Part shown: positions 44,472 to 55,950 of the stretch, piece by piece
Numbering within the stretch: the stretch's first letter is position 1
Layout of the letters: every line of letters starts with the position of its first letter
From: Monodelphis domestica
Lineage: Eukaryota; Chordata; Mammalia; Didelphimorphia; Didelphidae
Reading direction: 5' to 3'
DNA: 64,000 nt
Assembly (NCBI RefSeq): GCF_027887165.1
Contig: NC_077227.1
Location: forward strand, 74,218,305-74,282,304
The notes under the pieces: generated by a model
Database searches by the model: none
What the model saw: the letters and a program-made list of their open reading frames with translations, nothing else
Told to the model about the DNA's origin: nothing
Program-made: the position numbers and the translations under genes

Positions 44472-44871
44472 CTTTTTTTTATACCCTTACCTTCTATCTT
44501 AGAACCAATACAAGTATCAGTTCCAAAGTGGAAGAGCAATAAGGGCTAGGCAATTAGGGTTAAATGACTTGTCCAGAGGTCACATATCTAGGAAATATCT
44601 GAGGCTAAATATGAACCCAGGACCTCCTGTCTCTAGTGTTGGCTCTCTATCCAGTAAGCCAGCGGTTCTCAACCTCTCAATTTGTAGCAATGAGAATACA
44701 TAATGCATATCAGGTATTTATATTCCAAATATTAACTGTAGCAAAATTACAGTTTTGAAGTAGCCACCAAAATAATTTTTTGGTTTGGGGTCACTGTAAC
44801 ATGAGGAACTGTATTGTGGGGTCACGGCATTAGAAAGGTTGAGAACCACTGCACTAAGCCATCTCACTGCC
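44472..44871 (-). mobile_element. Mar1 CORE-SINE split by SPIN
   Basis: T run, 'cccttaccttctatcttaga', 'gaagagcaataagggctagg', 'aatgacttgtccagaggtca', 'ggctctctatccagtaagc', then the insertion, then 'cactaagccatctcactgcc'. The two halves rejoin as the normal Mar1 head. Confidence 0.85.
44660..44851 (-). mobile_element. Non-autonomous SPIN hAT transposon
   Basis: The 192-bp element has terminal inverted repeats CAGCGGTTCTCAACCT (44660) and AGGTTGAGAACCACTG (44836-44851), matching at 15 of 16 positions. The minus strand reads 'ctaatgccgtgaccc', 'acagttcctcatgttacagt', 'attattttggtggctacttc', 'aactgtaattttgctacagt' and 'acctgatatgcat', which I recognise as the SPIN_NA / URR1-type sequence. 8-bp duplications cagtaagc and cactaagc (one mismatch) flank it, as hAT elements make. 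It is shorter than the consensus I recall. It carries no transposase; mobility would have needed an outside enzyme. Confidence 0.88.
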
Positions 44872-45910
44872 CTGACTTTGGGATCATTGATGTTTGATCA
44901 AGGTCTAATCATTCCAGAGCACCTTTTTCAGCTACTATAATGGTTGTTGGAATTCTACTGTATATATTCCATATTGATCAGAGTAAAGGACACTTCTGAG
45001 TATGGACTGCCTTTCTAGAATGAGATCTCTTCAAGAAGAGCCTAGATGATAAGCAATGAAAAATAATACTGACTAAATAAAGATTGCTCTTCACTAAATT
45101 AAATTAAATTCTCCAAAGTTTTCTTCAGAACCTCATCTATGGCCATCACTTTGGACTACAATGCCAAAGTTCAACTGCTTCCTACCTTCAAATGCCTTGC
45201 TTGTATTCTCCTGGTGCCAAAGTATTGGAGAGAAGACTCAGTCCATCAGTGCAGAGCAGAGAGAGATCAAGATGAATAAGAGCTTCAGCCAAAGATCTCT
45301 GGGAAAATTCAAGGATAGTGAGGATGTTTTCAGCTGAGGGGACTTGTACACAGAGGCAGGGAGAGGCATGTTACATCTGGGGGGAAAGTAGTTATCTGAT
45401 TTGGCTGGAATATAGGGTATAAAAAGAGAATGATGGGAAATAAGATTGGAAAGATGGCTCCAGTTTTATACAAACTAGATTTGGGGGTTGGGGGAAGTGT
45501 AGCCTGTATTCAAATCAATATGGTATTGATTAATGTCTGCTTCCTACTTAGAAGAAACATAATACCCCACTTAAAGCAAGGTCCAAAGGAAACAGGACAT
45601 CCCAAGTACAAATTAGGTACACATGTCTCTACTTAACTATTAAAAGCTGTGGTTAACTAAACATTTGCTTTCTTTTACAGAAAATAGAAAACTACTTTTT
45701 GCACAGGATGAGATGGCTTAGAGGGGCTGCAATCTACAACATGAGAAGAAATAATACATTTATGAGACAATTTCCCAAAAAAAAGTAAGGAACACCATTC
45801 TCTAATAGTGTAATAGTCCTGGAATTAATTTATTTTTCACTGTTGGAACTGTTCCTGACTCCATTATTTCTTCCTGTTTCCCTTTTCTAGCACAATGGAA
45901 AAACCCCTGT
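44872..45910. other. Unassigned stretch
   Basis: No gene or named repeat that I can support; one 68-codon frame at 45430 without motif. Confidence 0.4.
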
Positions 45911-45914
45911 TTTT

Positions 45915-46035
45915 TGTGTTACAGGTCCTGCAGGGACTTTGAACAAGTATTTTAACTTTTTCTGGGACTCACTATCCTCATCTGTGAAATGGAAAGATTA
46001 GACTACATGCATTCTAAGACCCTTTCCAGCTCTAA
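45915..46035 (+). mobile_element. MIR/THER1 3' half
   Basis: 'cctcatctgtgaaatggaaa', 'gattagactacatgcattct', 'aagaccctttccagctctaa', 'acctatgatcct'. Confidence 0.65.
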
Positions 46036-46049
46036 ACCTATGATCCTAG

Positions 46050-46297
46050 ATGCAACTGGGCATCTAGGTAGCACCATGGATAGAGCACCAGGTCTGGAAT
46101 CAGGAAGAACTGAGTTTTCACATCTGGCCTCAGACATGTACTAGTTGTTAGACCTTAAGCAATCCACTTAACCCCATTTGTCTCAGTTTCCTCATATGTA
46201 AAATAACCTGGAAAAGAAAATGGCAAACCCCTCCAGGCTCTTTGCCAAGAAAATCCCAAATGGGGTTATTAAGTATTAAATATGACTGAACAACAAA
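46050..46297 (+). mobile_element. tRNA-headed SINE with RTE-type tail
   Basis: 'gggcatctaggtagcaccat', 'ggatagagcaccaggtctgg', 'ctggcctcagacatgtacta', 'tctcagtttcctcatatgta', 'tttgccaagaaaatcccaaa', 'tatgactgaacaacaaag'. Full length. Confidence 0.88.
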
Positions 46298-46545
46298 GAA
46301 CACTGGACCAGGAGGCAGGAAATCTTAAGTTCAAATCTTGTCCCAGATAGTTACTAGATTTTTGACCTTGAGCAAGTCTTTTTCCTCTCTGACCCTCAAT
46401 TTCTTCATCTATAAAATGGTGACAATAGAAACAATCATGAGGTTTGCTGTGCAAATCAAATGAATAACGTCTCTAATGCATTCTACAAATCTTAAAAGTG
46501 CTCTAGAAATATTAACTATTGTTATGATGATCATTATTTTTAGCC
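46298..46545 (+). mobile_element. MIR/THER1 SINE
   Basis: 'aacactggaccaggaggcag', 'gaccttgagcaagtcttttt', 'tcaatttcttcatctataaa', 'aaatcaaatgaataacgtct', 'ctctagaaatattaactatt'. It directly follows the preceding SINE. Confidence 0.75.
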
Positions 46546-46639
46546 ATATCCTTTCTTGTTTTAAAATTGCCTTTTATTTCTTTTCATTTAAGCCATCCCT
46601 TTGGAAGCCACCCAACTTTGTTAGGTGAGATTATGTGTT

Positions 46640-46772
46640 TCATATATGTATATATACTCAAACACACAATACAAAAACATGTCCATGTATACATACAAAG
46701 CTATGCAAATATGTGCACATGCAAAAATACATTTATACACATATGTGCATATTTTAAATGTGTGTATATATT
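46640..46772 (+). repeat. TA/CA-rich degenerate simple repeat
   Basis: Alternating 'tatatgtatatata', 'cacacaat', 'catgtgcatat' units without a pure core. Confidence 0.7.
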
Positions 46773-47082
46773 GTCTTTGGACAAATCAAACCTAATTACC
46801 AAATTCTTATTCAGGAGCCCAGTTTCCATCAGTGTTGCCTGGCTCCCCAGTGGAGAATGAGTAGAAAGAAGAGAAGACTGGGGAGCCTTTACCCAATACA
46901 AGCAGACCTAGTGGGGGATGAAATGCTGCCATCCAGCCCTGGGGCACATGGAGTTGGGAAATTATAACCAAGGAGGATATGGCTATCAACATCAGGATAA
47001 GGCCCTGCCTAGACAGACTCTGACCCCTCAAAACCTAGCTAGTCTGCCTTGGGGGAGGAGATAAGTAGGCAAGATTATTTTT

Positions 47083-47276
47083 AACTCTTACTTTCCATTT
47101 TAGAATCAATACTAAGTATTGGTTCCAAGGTAGAAGAGTGGTAATGGCTAGGAAATTGGGGTTAAGTGACTTGCCCAGGGTAAGCCAACTGGGAATCATC
47201 TGGGAGCAGATTTGAATCCAGGACCTCTTGTCTCTGGACCTAACTTTCTATCTACTTAGCTACCTTGCTGCCTCAG
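47083..47276 (-). mobile_element. Mar1 CORE-SINE
   Basis: 'actcttactttccattttag', 'aagagtggtaatggctagga', 'gttaagtgacttgcccaggg', 'ttgaatccaggacctcttgt', 'ttagctaccttgctgcctc'. Confidence 0.82.
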
Positions 47277-47799
47277 CAGAGAAGATTTAAATTGAGCTGC
47301 TCTAGCTAGAAGACTTAAATAGAGGTCAAAATAGTCAGATAAACCAAACTTGAGCTTGTTCAGGGCACTCCACAGAGATATTTAAAGGTATTCAAGCCTG
47401 ATATATTAAAATTCAATTAGTTTCATGGTCTGGCTACTATCATCATCTTCCCCAATTCAAATCTCTGAGTCACAGAATCTCAGAATTGCAATACAAAATA
47501 AGAACCATATATTGCACCCTCAACTGAGGGAGAAGGAAATCCTGAGGCCCCATACCATCAGATAGTTTTCTCATTTATATTAATTATTGTTACTAACAGA
47601 GTGCTAAATGTAATTGTTTTTTTACCCTGTTAAAAGGCTATGAATGCTCCTGGAAATCTCTAAATTTTGACACCACTGACAAAGCTCTTGTTGCCAGACC
47701 CTAGTTAAAATTCAGGTGGGAAGGTACCTCAACCAACATGTACATGAACAAAAATCCAACAAATTCCAATGTTGTACACAAATGAAAATTCATTCTATA

Positions 47800-48520
47800 A
47801 CAAGCCCAACAAGTGGTCATCCAGGCTTTTTAGGAAGACCTCCCTCCTCCAGAGAAGTAATTCTATTCTACTTTGGGATAATCCCAATTGCTAGGAAATT
47901 TTTCCCTTACATCAGTCCATTAATAAGAATTTATTAGGTCTTTTCTTTGAGTCAGGCATCAAGCTATAACTTACATGAATGGCTCCAAGTTCTGTCCCCT
48001 GAACTCCAACATGAGTCTTGTTTGTACCTCTTTCATATAACAATTGCCATATCACCTCCTCCCAATATTTTCTTCTTCAGTCATTATCTACATCATAAGA
48101 TCATAATTCTAGAGTTGAAAGAGATCATAGGATGACAGAGTGCAATAGAAGAGGGAAAAAAGTAGAGAGAAATGAGGTAATTTGCCCAAGATCATAAAAC
48201 TAATGAAACTAAAAAATAAATAAACTTAAAAATAGCAGAACTGAGATTTGAAACTCCAACTTTAAACCTATATACTTTCCACTGGACCATTTCTTTCAAC
48301 TGGTCCTCCTGTGGACCAGGCTCAATCTTCTTCCCTATCCTCATTGTCTTTGCCTGGGCCTTTCCAGTTGATCAATGTCCTTCTTACACTATGGTGCATA
48401 GAACTGAAGACAGAATCCCAGCTAGATCTGATCAGGGCAGAGTCCAGAAGAACTATTATTTCCCTCATTCTGGTTCATTTTCCTTTTTCAAGGGTCCAAC
48501 AAGGTATTATTTTCTAGAAT
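47800..48520 (-). mobile_element. L3/CR1 LINE fragment with inserts
   Basis: 'caagtggtcatccaggcttt', 'aggaagacctccctcct', 'aattgctaggaaatttttcc', 'ccaagttctgtcccctgaac', then after unrelated sequence 'gatcaatgtccttcttacac', 'gcatagaactgaagacagaa' and 'tctgatcagggcagagtcca'. 48105-48300 is an intervening MIR-like relic. Confidence 0.6.
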
Positions 48521-49374
48521 TGTTACATGATAGATTTAGAATTACTTTACCCTTATTATATAATTGCAATTATATAGAATGTCATATATAATACTTACAA
48601 TAACAATATTTCCATCAGTGCTAAGAAGTGTGATTTATTAATAGGATTAATAGGATAATACCTGAACAAGTGGGTACAGTGAATTGCCTTCTGTTTGCAA
48701 AGGTCTGTTCAAGGCAAGGGCAATACAGAGTCAAACCAAGATATAGACCCTCAGGGAGATTGTACAGAAAATGCTAGGAGAAATTTGAGAAATTGCCTAT
48801 TATAGATTCTAGATCTCTTCACTCAAGAGGCTTATTCCAGAAGCTAACTGAGATCTCATCCAGAGAAGGTTCCTAATGTCAGATTCTTTTCTGCCATACC
48901 CAGGTTCATAGCTGATGCCAAAAGGCAAAGTGGCTTTCATGAACTTGAGACAAAGCCATATTCAAAGTTAGCTAACATGTGCTGGAAAGCTCTGCTGTAT
49001 TCCCAGATGGACCTTGTACACAAAAGAAGCATAACTGTAATTTCTAATGATGGAAACAGGAAGAAGGGGAAAAATAAGTCAAGCAAATAGATCAATGAAA
49101 TTATGGTCCTAAGAAAGAAGCCCTAAGGGGGAAAAAAGAGATTGCAATACTCTAACATTGCCAGAAGGTGACAGCACAGTCATAATTTTAAAATGATCAG
49201 CAGCCCAGATTGTTCAGGCACCAGAATTTATTAGAAATTCAGTTGATAGAGTAACACCAGAGATTGAGACTGGACTCAAGAACACAAAGTTACTTGGGTT
49301 TATAATCATTTACTCACTTAGCATGTATCTTCTCTTCATTATCTTTCCCCTCAAACTCTTTCCTTTTCCTATCT

Positions 49375-49760
49375 TCCCTTTTTTCTGCCAAGAGCATCTG
49401 CCATGTTCCCAAGACTCACATCTGGGCAGTTATCTTTAGCCTCTCACTCTCTCGCGCTTTATATCCACTTGGTTCCCAAGGTCTGTCGATTTTCCCTTCA
49501 CAGCATATCTCATGTATCCCCTTTCTTCCTCTGACCTCGTTAGGTGAGAACTGGAAGAGTCTTTAGAGACCATTGAGCCCAAATCCTGCCTCTACTATTT
49601 ACCAGTTACTATTTACCAGTAACTAATAGTTACCAGTACTATTATCATTGCATATGAAGAAACTGAGGCTAAGAGGTAACTTGAACATGGGTCCACACAG
49701 CTAGGAAGTGACAAGATTACAACCTAAATATTCCTGACTCTAAAAATTGCACTCCATGGG
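49375..49760 (+). mobile_element. L2 LINE fragment followed by an old MIR-like relic
   Basis: 49375-49535 has 'ttagcctctcactctctcgc', 'ggttcccaaggtctgtcgat', 'cttcacagcatatctcatgt', which is L2 coding sequence. 49540-49760 has 'ttagagaccattgagcccaa', 'gaagaaactgaggctaagag' and a small 'ttaccagt' tandem at 49600-49640. Confidence 0.5.
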
Positions 49761-51174
49761 ACTATTCTCTTCTTAATGTATGCTACCACCTCTCCTGAAA
49801 TAGAACTATTCTATGATCATCTTGCTATCTTCAGATTTGATTAATTCAATCACTATTTCCATGACTTCATAATTCTATCCTATCCTCTACTCCTTATTTT
49901 TAGAAGTCCAAGAATAGGTTATTGTGGGGAAAGACACCTATTTTCTTTTAAAGTTTTCCCTTTACCCCCACTCACCTTCTGATTGTAAGATTTACAGAAA
50001 TTTGATTTATTAATTATAAATGGCAAACTTGCACATAGGGTAAGTAAAGATTGATGTTATACCCATTTTACAGATGAAGAATCTAAGACCCAAACATCAC
50101 ATTTGCTATTGGTGTTATTCAGAAACATTTTGTTAATTATTTGATGGACATTATAATTCCAAGCTGCAGTTATTCAACTGGTCATCAGGTCTGGTCTTTG
50201 ATACATTGCATAAAATGGAAATGCCATTCAGTCCTTTCTCCTTCAAGACTCTAATAAGACTGATAGCCAATTTGGATAGCACAAGTTGTTTTTTTTTTCT
50301 TATTTTTCAGCTCAGGTTGAAGGCATTGAAACAGACATGGTGCCACTAGATGGTACTCTTTCACCAATTTTTTTTTAACCAAATGTGAGCCCATGTTGAC
50401 TGCCTATGGGCTTGGAACTCTCACCAATGTATCCTTAAAATGCTGTGCTTTCTGGTTACTGAGCTGCCTGGTGCATCGTTAAACTGTTTTGGCCCAACAT
50501 TTCAGAAAATCATATATTCATCAGCATTTAGAGATGTTTTCTTTTATCAACTTAGATTTGGATTTTACATCAAATGATAATTGAACGGAACTCTGTTTAA
50601 AAGCTTTCCCAGCAGGTAGAACATTGCCACAGAATCAGTTCAGCACTTGAAAGCCCTGGCATCCCTTTTCTCTAATATCCATCACTCTATAATGCCCCCA
50701 TCTTACCTGCCTTTAGGAACCCTGTGTCTTTCCCACACATACACACCTCTTCTATATTCCCTCAAAACCTAGGTTTCTTTCCTTCCTATCAGTATGCTAT
50801 CCTACTCAGGAGGATTTATATCTTTAGAGGTCTTTGAGGTTTAAGCTAAAAGAATGAAACTTTAAAGGTGGCATTTCCTTTTCATTACCCAATAAATAGG
50901 AAAGGTATTTTGTAGGTATTAGATTATCTGGAACATCTGAAATCATGGCATGAAGGTATTCATCTGCTCCCGTCTATGAGTATGGTCAGTGCTGCCCAAT
51001 GTCAAGGGTTCCTAGCCTCTAACATAGCTCCCCCCAATGAGAAAAGGTGAAAAGCCAGATAAACCTCTGCCTATTCTCAAGTTATCTGGAAGAAATATGT
51101 CAAAGGGAAAACAAAGGGGGGGATCTGAGGAGAAAGAGCTATGTCAGATGTAGAAGAATGGGAGAATGTGACAT
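49761..51174. other. Unassigned 1.4-kb stretch
   Basis: No gene or repeat named with confidence. A 'cccattttacagatgaagaa' block at 50061 suggests another MIR-like scrap. Confidence 0.4.
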
Positions 51175-51660
51175 GGAAAATGGGGAGAAGTGGAAAACTA
51201 GAAAGAGTACTGGTTTTGGAGTCATAGAACCCCTTTGGAGCCACCTTGAGATGAGAACTCAGTCAATTTCCTAAGCAAAATGTCTTGAGATCTAGAATCT
51301 ACAAATTCCAATTTCCAGTACTAGCTCTGCTATTTACTATCTGCAATCACTGATAGATCATTATACCTCTGGGTGTTTCAGTTTCCTCACCTGTAAAATG
51401 AGGGGATTGTTCTAAATCTGGGTTTTGTTAATATTGTTTGTATCCTGGTCCCCTTTAGCAATCTGGTGAATTCTTATAGACTTCTTCTCAGAATCATGTT
51501 TTTTTAAACAAAACATATAGGATTATGGAAGAAGCCTATTATATTGAAATAAACTTGTCAAAATATTTTTAAAAGAACAAGTTTGCAGACCTCAGGTTAA
51601 AAACCCTTGATTGAAATGGTTTCCGAGGTCCTTTCCAGCTCTAAACCCTATGATGGATTC
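51175..51660 (+). mobile_element. MIR/THER1 SINE interrupted by a hAT-like element
   Basis: 'agagtactggttttggagtc', 'gtttcagtttcctcacctgt', 'aaaatgaggggattgttcta' before the break, and 'ccgaggtcctttccagctct', 'aaaccctatgatgg' after it. Confidence 0.65.
51418..51609 (+). mobile_element. hAT-like DNA transposon remnant
   Basis: The insert ends in 'caggttaaaaacccttg', whose reverse complement resembles its start 'ctgggttttgttaat'. Interior blocks 'cagaatcatgtttttttaaa' and 'ttatattgaaataaacttgt' recur at 57660-57850. Possible 8-bp flanks (ttctaaat / attgaaat) are only a partial match. Assignment to hAT is tentative. Confidence 0.5.
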
Positions 51661-51734
51661 CATGATAGCTCCATCTTTACCACACCATTGGGGCTAGATT
51701 CTTTAAGAGGTTATTCTCTAAGCAATAATGAAGA

Positions 51735-51890
51735 TTCATAGAATCTCAGATCTGGAAGAGTTAAACATCTTCTAGTCTAACCAATATGTGAATGAGAATG
51801 GCTTTTACAAACTCCTGAACAAGTGGTCATCCAACTTTGGTTTGTGTAGTAACAGAAGAATTCCACCATAAGAGAGATGATCCAAAACTG
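51735..51890 (-). mobile_element. L3/CR1 3' end
   Basis: 'catagaatctcagatctgga', 'acatcttctagtctaaccaa', 'gaacaagtggtcatccaact', 'gaagaattccaccataagag'. Confidence 0.6.
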
Positions 51891-51954
51891 ATTAGAAGAG
51901 AAAGAAATGAGGCATTGGTGACTGGCAACTACTGGTCAAAATCCTAGGCAACCA

Positions 51955-52510
51955 TAGGTAATCAATCAATCAGTTAGTAAGCATTTACTAAGTTCCTACT
52001 ATGTGCTAAGCATAGGCTCTGGGAATACAAAGACAAGCCCTGCCCTCAAGGAACTTACATTCTATGAGGGGAAATAATATATAAAAATAGATAACTGTTA
52101 ATTAAGAATATACCAAGTAAAATGTAAGGTGATTTCAGGAGGTTACCAGCAGGTGAGGGAATTAGGAAAGGTCCCTAGTAGGAGGAGGCACAGGAGCTAA
52201 GCCCTGAAGGAAACAGAGATTGTAAGAGAAAAAGGCGAAAGGGGGTACATTCAGGACAAAAGGAGAAGCCTTTCCAAGGGTATAGAGACAGGGGAGGGAT
52301 TGTTATTATGTCATTGTGGAACAATAAGGTTAGAATGACTAGATTACAGAGTACATGAAAATGAGTAGCTTGCAATAAAGGCTTAGAAATATAGGTTAGA
52401 AGTAGGATATAAAGGGCTTCAGAAGTCTTTTATATAAACAGAAGACTCTAAATTTGGTCCTAGAAGAAACAGGAAGTAAATGGAGCTAATTGTCATCCTT
52501 ATATTAACAA
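51955..52510 (+). mobile_element. Dispersed repeat, longest copy in the window
   Basis: 'taagcatttactaagttcct', 'actatgtgctaagcataggc', 'ccctgccctcaaggaactta', 'aggagctaagccctgaagga', 'gggattgttattatgtcatt', 'gatataaagggcttcagaag' and 'taaatttggtcctagaagaa'. I know this sequence type from mammalian repeats but cannot name its class from memory. Confidence 0.6.
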
Positions 52511-53544
52511 TTTATTTTGTTGGTTTTAATGGACAATAAGGAAGATTCTATTTTTCTAAAACATTTATCTGGAATGAGACAGAGAGGCTCCAAAGATTTT
52601 CAATTCTAGTGACCACTACTGACTTCTGCCGCTTCACAAGAAGACTAATTACACAAATATAAAGAACTTAGAAAGCATTACTAGACATTATTAAGTTCTG
52701 GAGAAATGAATGGAAGATCTAAGAGACACAGGCATGTTTTCATAACAATTTTGAATGAAAAGGAGGTGCATTCACAAAGAATGGTGGATTTTAGAAACAA
52801 ACAGCTGTCTAAGAGGATGTATGAGAAAGAGATACAAGTTTCTGGATCTGCTTAAGGTACTGGAATGATGGTCTCCTACCTAGGATTGCAGTAGACTTAC
52901 AAGGGTCAGTTGAAATTTATTTTCCTAAAAACTTGTAAATCTGACCTAGATTACTTTAAACTGAAAATAATAGTTCATTTTCCATTCATCAGCCTATTTG
53001 GGGCAAAACTAAGCAAGTCCAATGTCTCTCCTATAAGGCAACCCTTCAAACCCTTGAAGGCAGAAATCATTTCCCCTTTAAGTCTTCCTAACATCCCTGC
53101 TCCTTTAACAGTATCCCTACAGCATGAATTTAAGGTTTTTCATTTTTCTGGATGCTCTCAATCTTATCAATACCCTTCTTTAAATGTGATACCCAGAACT
53201 GAACACAGAGCTCCAGATGGTATCTGACCAGAGGCAAAGTGCCATAGGACTGTCCCCTGCTATGCATCTCAATGCAGCCTAAAATCCATTAACTTTCTTG
53301 GTAGCCAAATTACAAAGCTGACTCATATTCAGTTTCCATTTCATTAAAACCTCCAGATATTTTTCAGGCAAAGTGCTACCTAGCCAGGCCTTTTCCATCT
53401 TATATCTTTAAAGTTAATTATTTGAACTCAAATACAAGACTTTCCATATATAATTGTTCAATTTAATCTTCTTGGATTTGGCTCAGTGTTGTCATCTTTC
53501 AAAATTGGCATCATTTTAGAGTCTGAATTCGTCATCCTTCTCTC

Positions 53545-53795
53545 ACCCATTCCTACACAGTTTTATCATAGAGCTTGGTCAGACATGGAAGAAGTCAAGG
53601 TCAGCCACTTCATCCCAAGTGATGATCTCTGGTCTTGGCTTTTGTCTTATCTAGATTTGCATGCCTCTGGAAGAGAGAAAGAGGCTGATGACTTTGTGCA
53701 ATTCTGCCTCACTTAAATCCAATTTATGCACAATTCAAAAAACATCACAGGACCACTTGTGGTCCTCTGAGCACAAAGGAAAACAACCAACCAAC
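53545..53795 (-). mobile_element. RTE-derived repeat, third copy, inserted in L3/CR1
   Basis: On the minus strand: 'ttgttttcctttgtgctcag', 'aggaccacaagtggtcctgt', 'attggatttaagtgaggcag', 'cacaaagtcatcagcctctt'. It breaks the L3/CR1 sequence. The 'aggaccacaagtggtcct' block has become a palindrome. Confidence 0.65.
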
Positions 53796-54048
53796 TATGC
53801 TTTTCAATTATATTTCATGTCATGAATTAAAAATATTAAACAGCACAACATCTAACAAAGATTACTATTGTAATCCACTCCAAAACTCCTTCTAATTTCT
53901 ACTATTCTTTGAGTTTATTCTGTCAACCAAGACTGATTTTACCTAATTATAGCAGTACCTATTGCCACAAATATATTACAAGAACATTTGTCAGATGTTT
54001 CATTAAATCTAAGTAAATACTGTCTATACAGAAGTCAAATGGAGGACT

Positions 54049-55128
54049 TGTGAGATTTAAATTAGTTGAGGGGCTTAAATTGTTGTAGATAAAAGTAGTG
54101 GAAGATATAAATTGTGATAGATATAAGAGAGGGTGAGTAAATTTGACCGCAGAAATATGTTTCACTACAGTGTCTTGGGTTTTAAAATCAAATATAAGGT
54201 GGTCGCCAGGGAAATATTCCCAATTATTCAAATACCCAAGTCAATTGGGTTTTATAGAGATTTTAATTAACAATGCAATGAGTAATCAAAGAAAGAGAGA
54301 GAGAGTAAGAAAGGAATAAGTATGAAGGGCCTCAAGCCAATATGGCCTAGACCTGAGTCTTAAAAGAGAAATCAGTCAGTTTTTTAACACTCACCACAAG
54401 GACTGACTAAACAAGGATTCTAGTAACACCAGACCAGCGTCCTTCCTCAAAGAGTCTTCCAGCCAGAGATTGCTTCAAAGCGCTTCTCTCAAGAGCCTCC
54501 AGAGCTCCTACCCCAGAGGGACAGAGCCCCTCAGGGGAGCTCCTTAAGAAGCTCTCCTCCAGAATGAGAGTCAGAAATCAAGATTCTTCCTCCTGCTCTT
54601 CTCTGAGCTCTTATTTTTAAGGGCAAAATCTCCTCTGTCACCTCCCCTAAGTCCTTACATCTACCAATCACTGTAGATGTTTCTAAAGGACCGCCCATTT
54701 TGAATTCACAACTGAGTAGTTTTAATCTCTTTAGTAAGTCAGGAAAAAATACTGCTGTGTCGACAAATTTCATTATAAAAAACCTCTGAATAAGTTATCA
54801 CCCTTTTAGGTTTAAGTAGTTTATAAGTTGCCCCACCTTTATAGGTACTTAGTATCCCATTGTATCAATTCTAAAACAGTCATGACTCAAAGAACTTCCT
54901 GTCCCTTCCATAAGCATGGATCAAAGCACTTTTATTGTTCTCAAGGAGCTCTCTGTCCTAAAGCAGTCCTAAGTGGGGTGGAGTAGGGATATTCCCAAGG
55001 CAATGAGCCCTCACATTCAAGTAGAATTCTCACTATCTGCTAGGGAATTTTTTTAAGTAGAAGATTCCCCAATGGGGAAATTTCCAACATTCATAAGTCT
55101 GAGAAATTTTAAGGTTTATAGACTGGCA
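54049..55128 (-). mobile_element. LTR fossil (solo), about 1.08 kb, inserted in L3/CR1
   Basis: It is collinear with 34160-35270 in reverse: 'ggtcgccagggaaatattcc', 'cccaagtcaattgggtttta', 'gcctcaagccaatatggcct', 'agacctgagtctta', 'cactcacca', the CCAAT inverted repeat, 'gactcaaagaacttcctgtc', 'ccccaatggggaaatttcca' and 'acattcataagtctgagaaa'. It reads TG...CA on the minus strand. The two copies differ often, so they are old or belong to sister subfamilies. No internal genes remain. Confidence 0.78.
54610..54680 (-). promoter_or_regulatory. LTR promoter block
   Basis: On the minus strand 'acatctac' and 'gtagatgt' flank 'agtgattg', a perfect 8-bp-arm inverted repeat with a CCAAT box on one strand. 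'cccttaaaaataag' follows about 40 bases downstream. Confidence 0.45.
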
Positions 55129-55144
55129 GTCTGTTTGTAGTTCC

Positions 55145-55535
55145 CAATATTCTTGAGTGTGGCTTGAACCTGATTAAAATGTAATTAGAAAATATTTAAC
55201 AAAATAAATAAAAGTATAATAAAACATAGATGTTAATATGTGGTTTTCAATATGTTGCTCATAGGAATCTTTATGTATAATTTTTTTTTTCTGTCTTTAC
55301 TTTCTGTTTTAGAATCAATACTAAGGATTGGTTCCAAATCAGAAGAGCAGTAAAGGGTAGGGAATAGGGGTTAAATGACTTGCCCAGGGTCACCCAGATA
55401 GGAAGTATCTAAGGCCAATTTTGAATGCAGGACCTCACATCTCCAGGCTTAGCTCTCTATCCATTGAGCCACCTAGCTACTCCACTTAGTGTATAGTTTT
55501 AGTGGCCCCCTTTTTGTTTGTATTTGACACTACTG
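55145..55535 (+). mobile_element. hAT remnant (OposCharlie-like) holding a Mar1 SINE
   Basis: 'gaacctgattaaaatgtaat', 'tagaaaatatttaacaaaat', 'aaaacatagatgttaatatg', 'tggttttcaatatgttg', then after the SINE 'gtatagttttagtggccccc' and 'tatttgacactactg', close to a GTTTGACACCACTG terminal repeat. The left terminal repeat is not visible. Confidence 0.55.
55290..55483 (-). mobile_element. Mar1 CORE-SINE inserted in the hAT remnant
   Basis: 'tttctgttttagaatcaata', 'agaagagcagtaaagggtag', 'ggttaaatgacttgcccagg', 'gaatgcaggacctcacatct', 'ccattgagccacctagctac'. Flanks 'tatgtataattttt' and 'tagtgtatagtttt' look like a decayed duplication. Confidence 0.82.
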
Positions 55536-55950
55536 ATCTATGTCATTACTCTGATATGCCAATGTAATAACCCTGCCAAAAAATTGAAATTATGTTAATG
55601 CTTTCTTAGTTAAATTGAGCAGGCTTTGTGATTACTGTTTCCCTTTCTAGATATTCATTATCTATCCCTCTGATTTATATGCCTTCTGGAATTTTGGCAG
55701 AAATCAGCATTAAGCTCACCAGCCTAGATTTCACAGATTATGCTTTCCTTTCCCTACTCACATTTTGAAAAATTCAGGATCTTTGCTCTTTTTTGTTCCT
55801 ATGATTCCTCTCCTGTACTCTATAATCTTTAAGAGATGATGTCAGTGATTCAGATATTATATCTGTCAGTTCTTTCAACCTGAGGATGTTTAGATAAATC
55901 TCAAACCCACCAAGTACAATTAGGAACTCTTCTACTGTCTCTCTGCTTAG

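Larger units (their letters stand above)
52905..55950 (-). mobile_element. L3/CR1 LINE relic split by three later elements
   Basis: 52905-53540 is a clear antisense L3/CR1 ('cccttgaaggcagaaatcat', 'gatacccagaactgaacaca', 'gagctccagatggtatctga', 'caatgcagcctaaaatccat', 'aaaacctccagatatttttc'). It resumes at 53800-54040 ('ttgtcagatgtttcattaaa', 'tctaagtaaatac') and at 55555-55950 ('taaccctgccaaaaaattga', 'gtgattactgtttccctttc', 'gatgatgtcagtgattcaga', 'ctgtcagttctttcaacctg'). Order is collinear with the element's coding strand read backwards. No usable frame. Confidence 0.75.

Noticed and set aside
47575-47682. Possible fourth OposCharlie-like copy ending 'ttttgacaccactg'
   Set aside because: Only the last dozen bases match well; the body does not align convincingly.
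34155-55133. Target duplications for the LTRs at 34160, 54049, 11722 and 12650
   Set aside because: Flanks were compared by eye and no convincing 4-6-bp match was found, so the ends are given as approximate.
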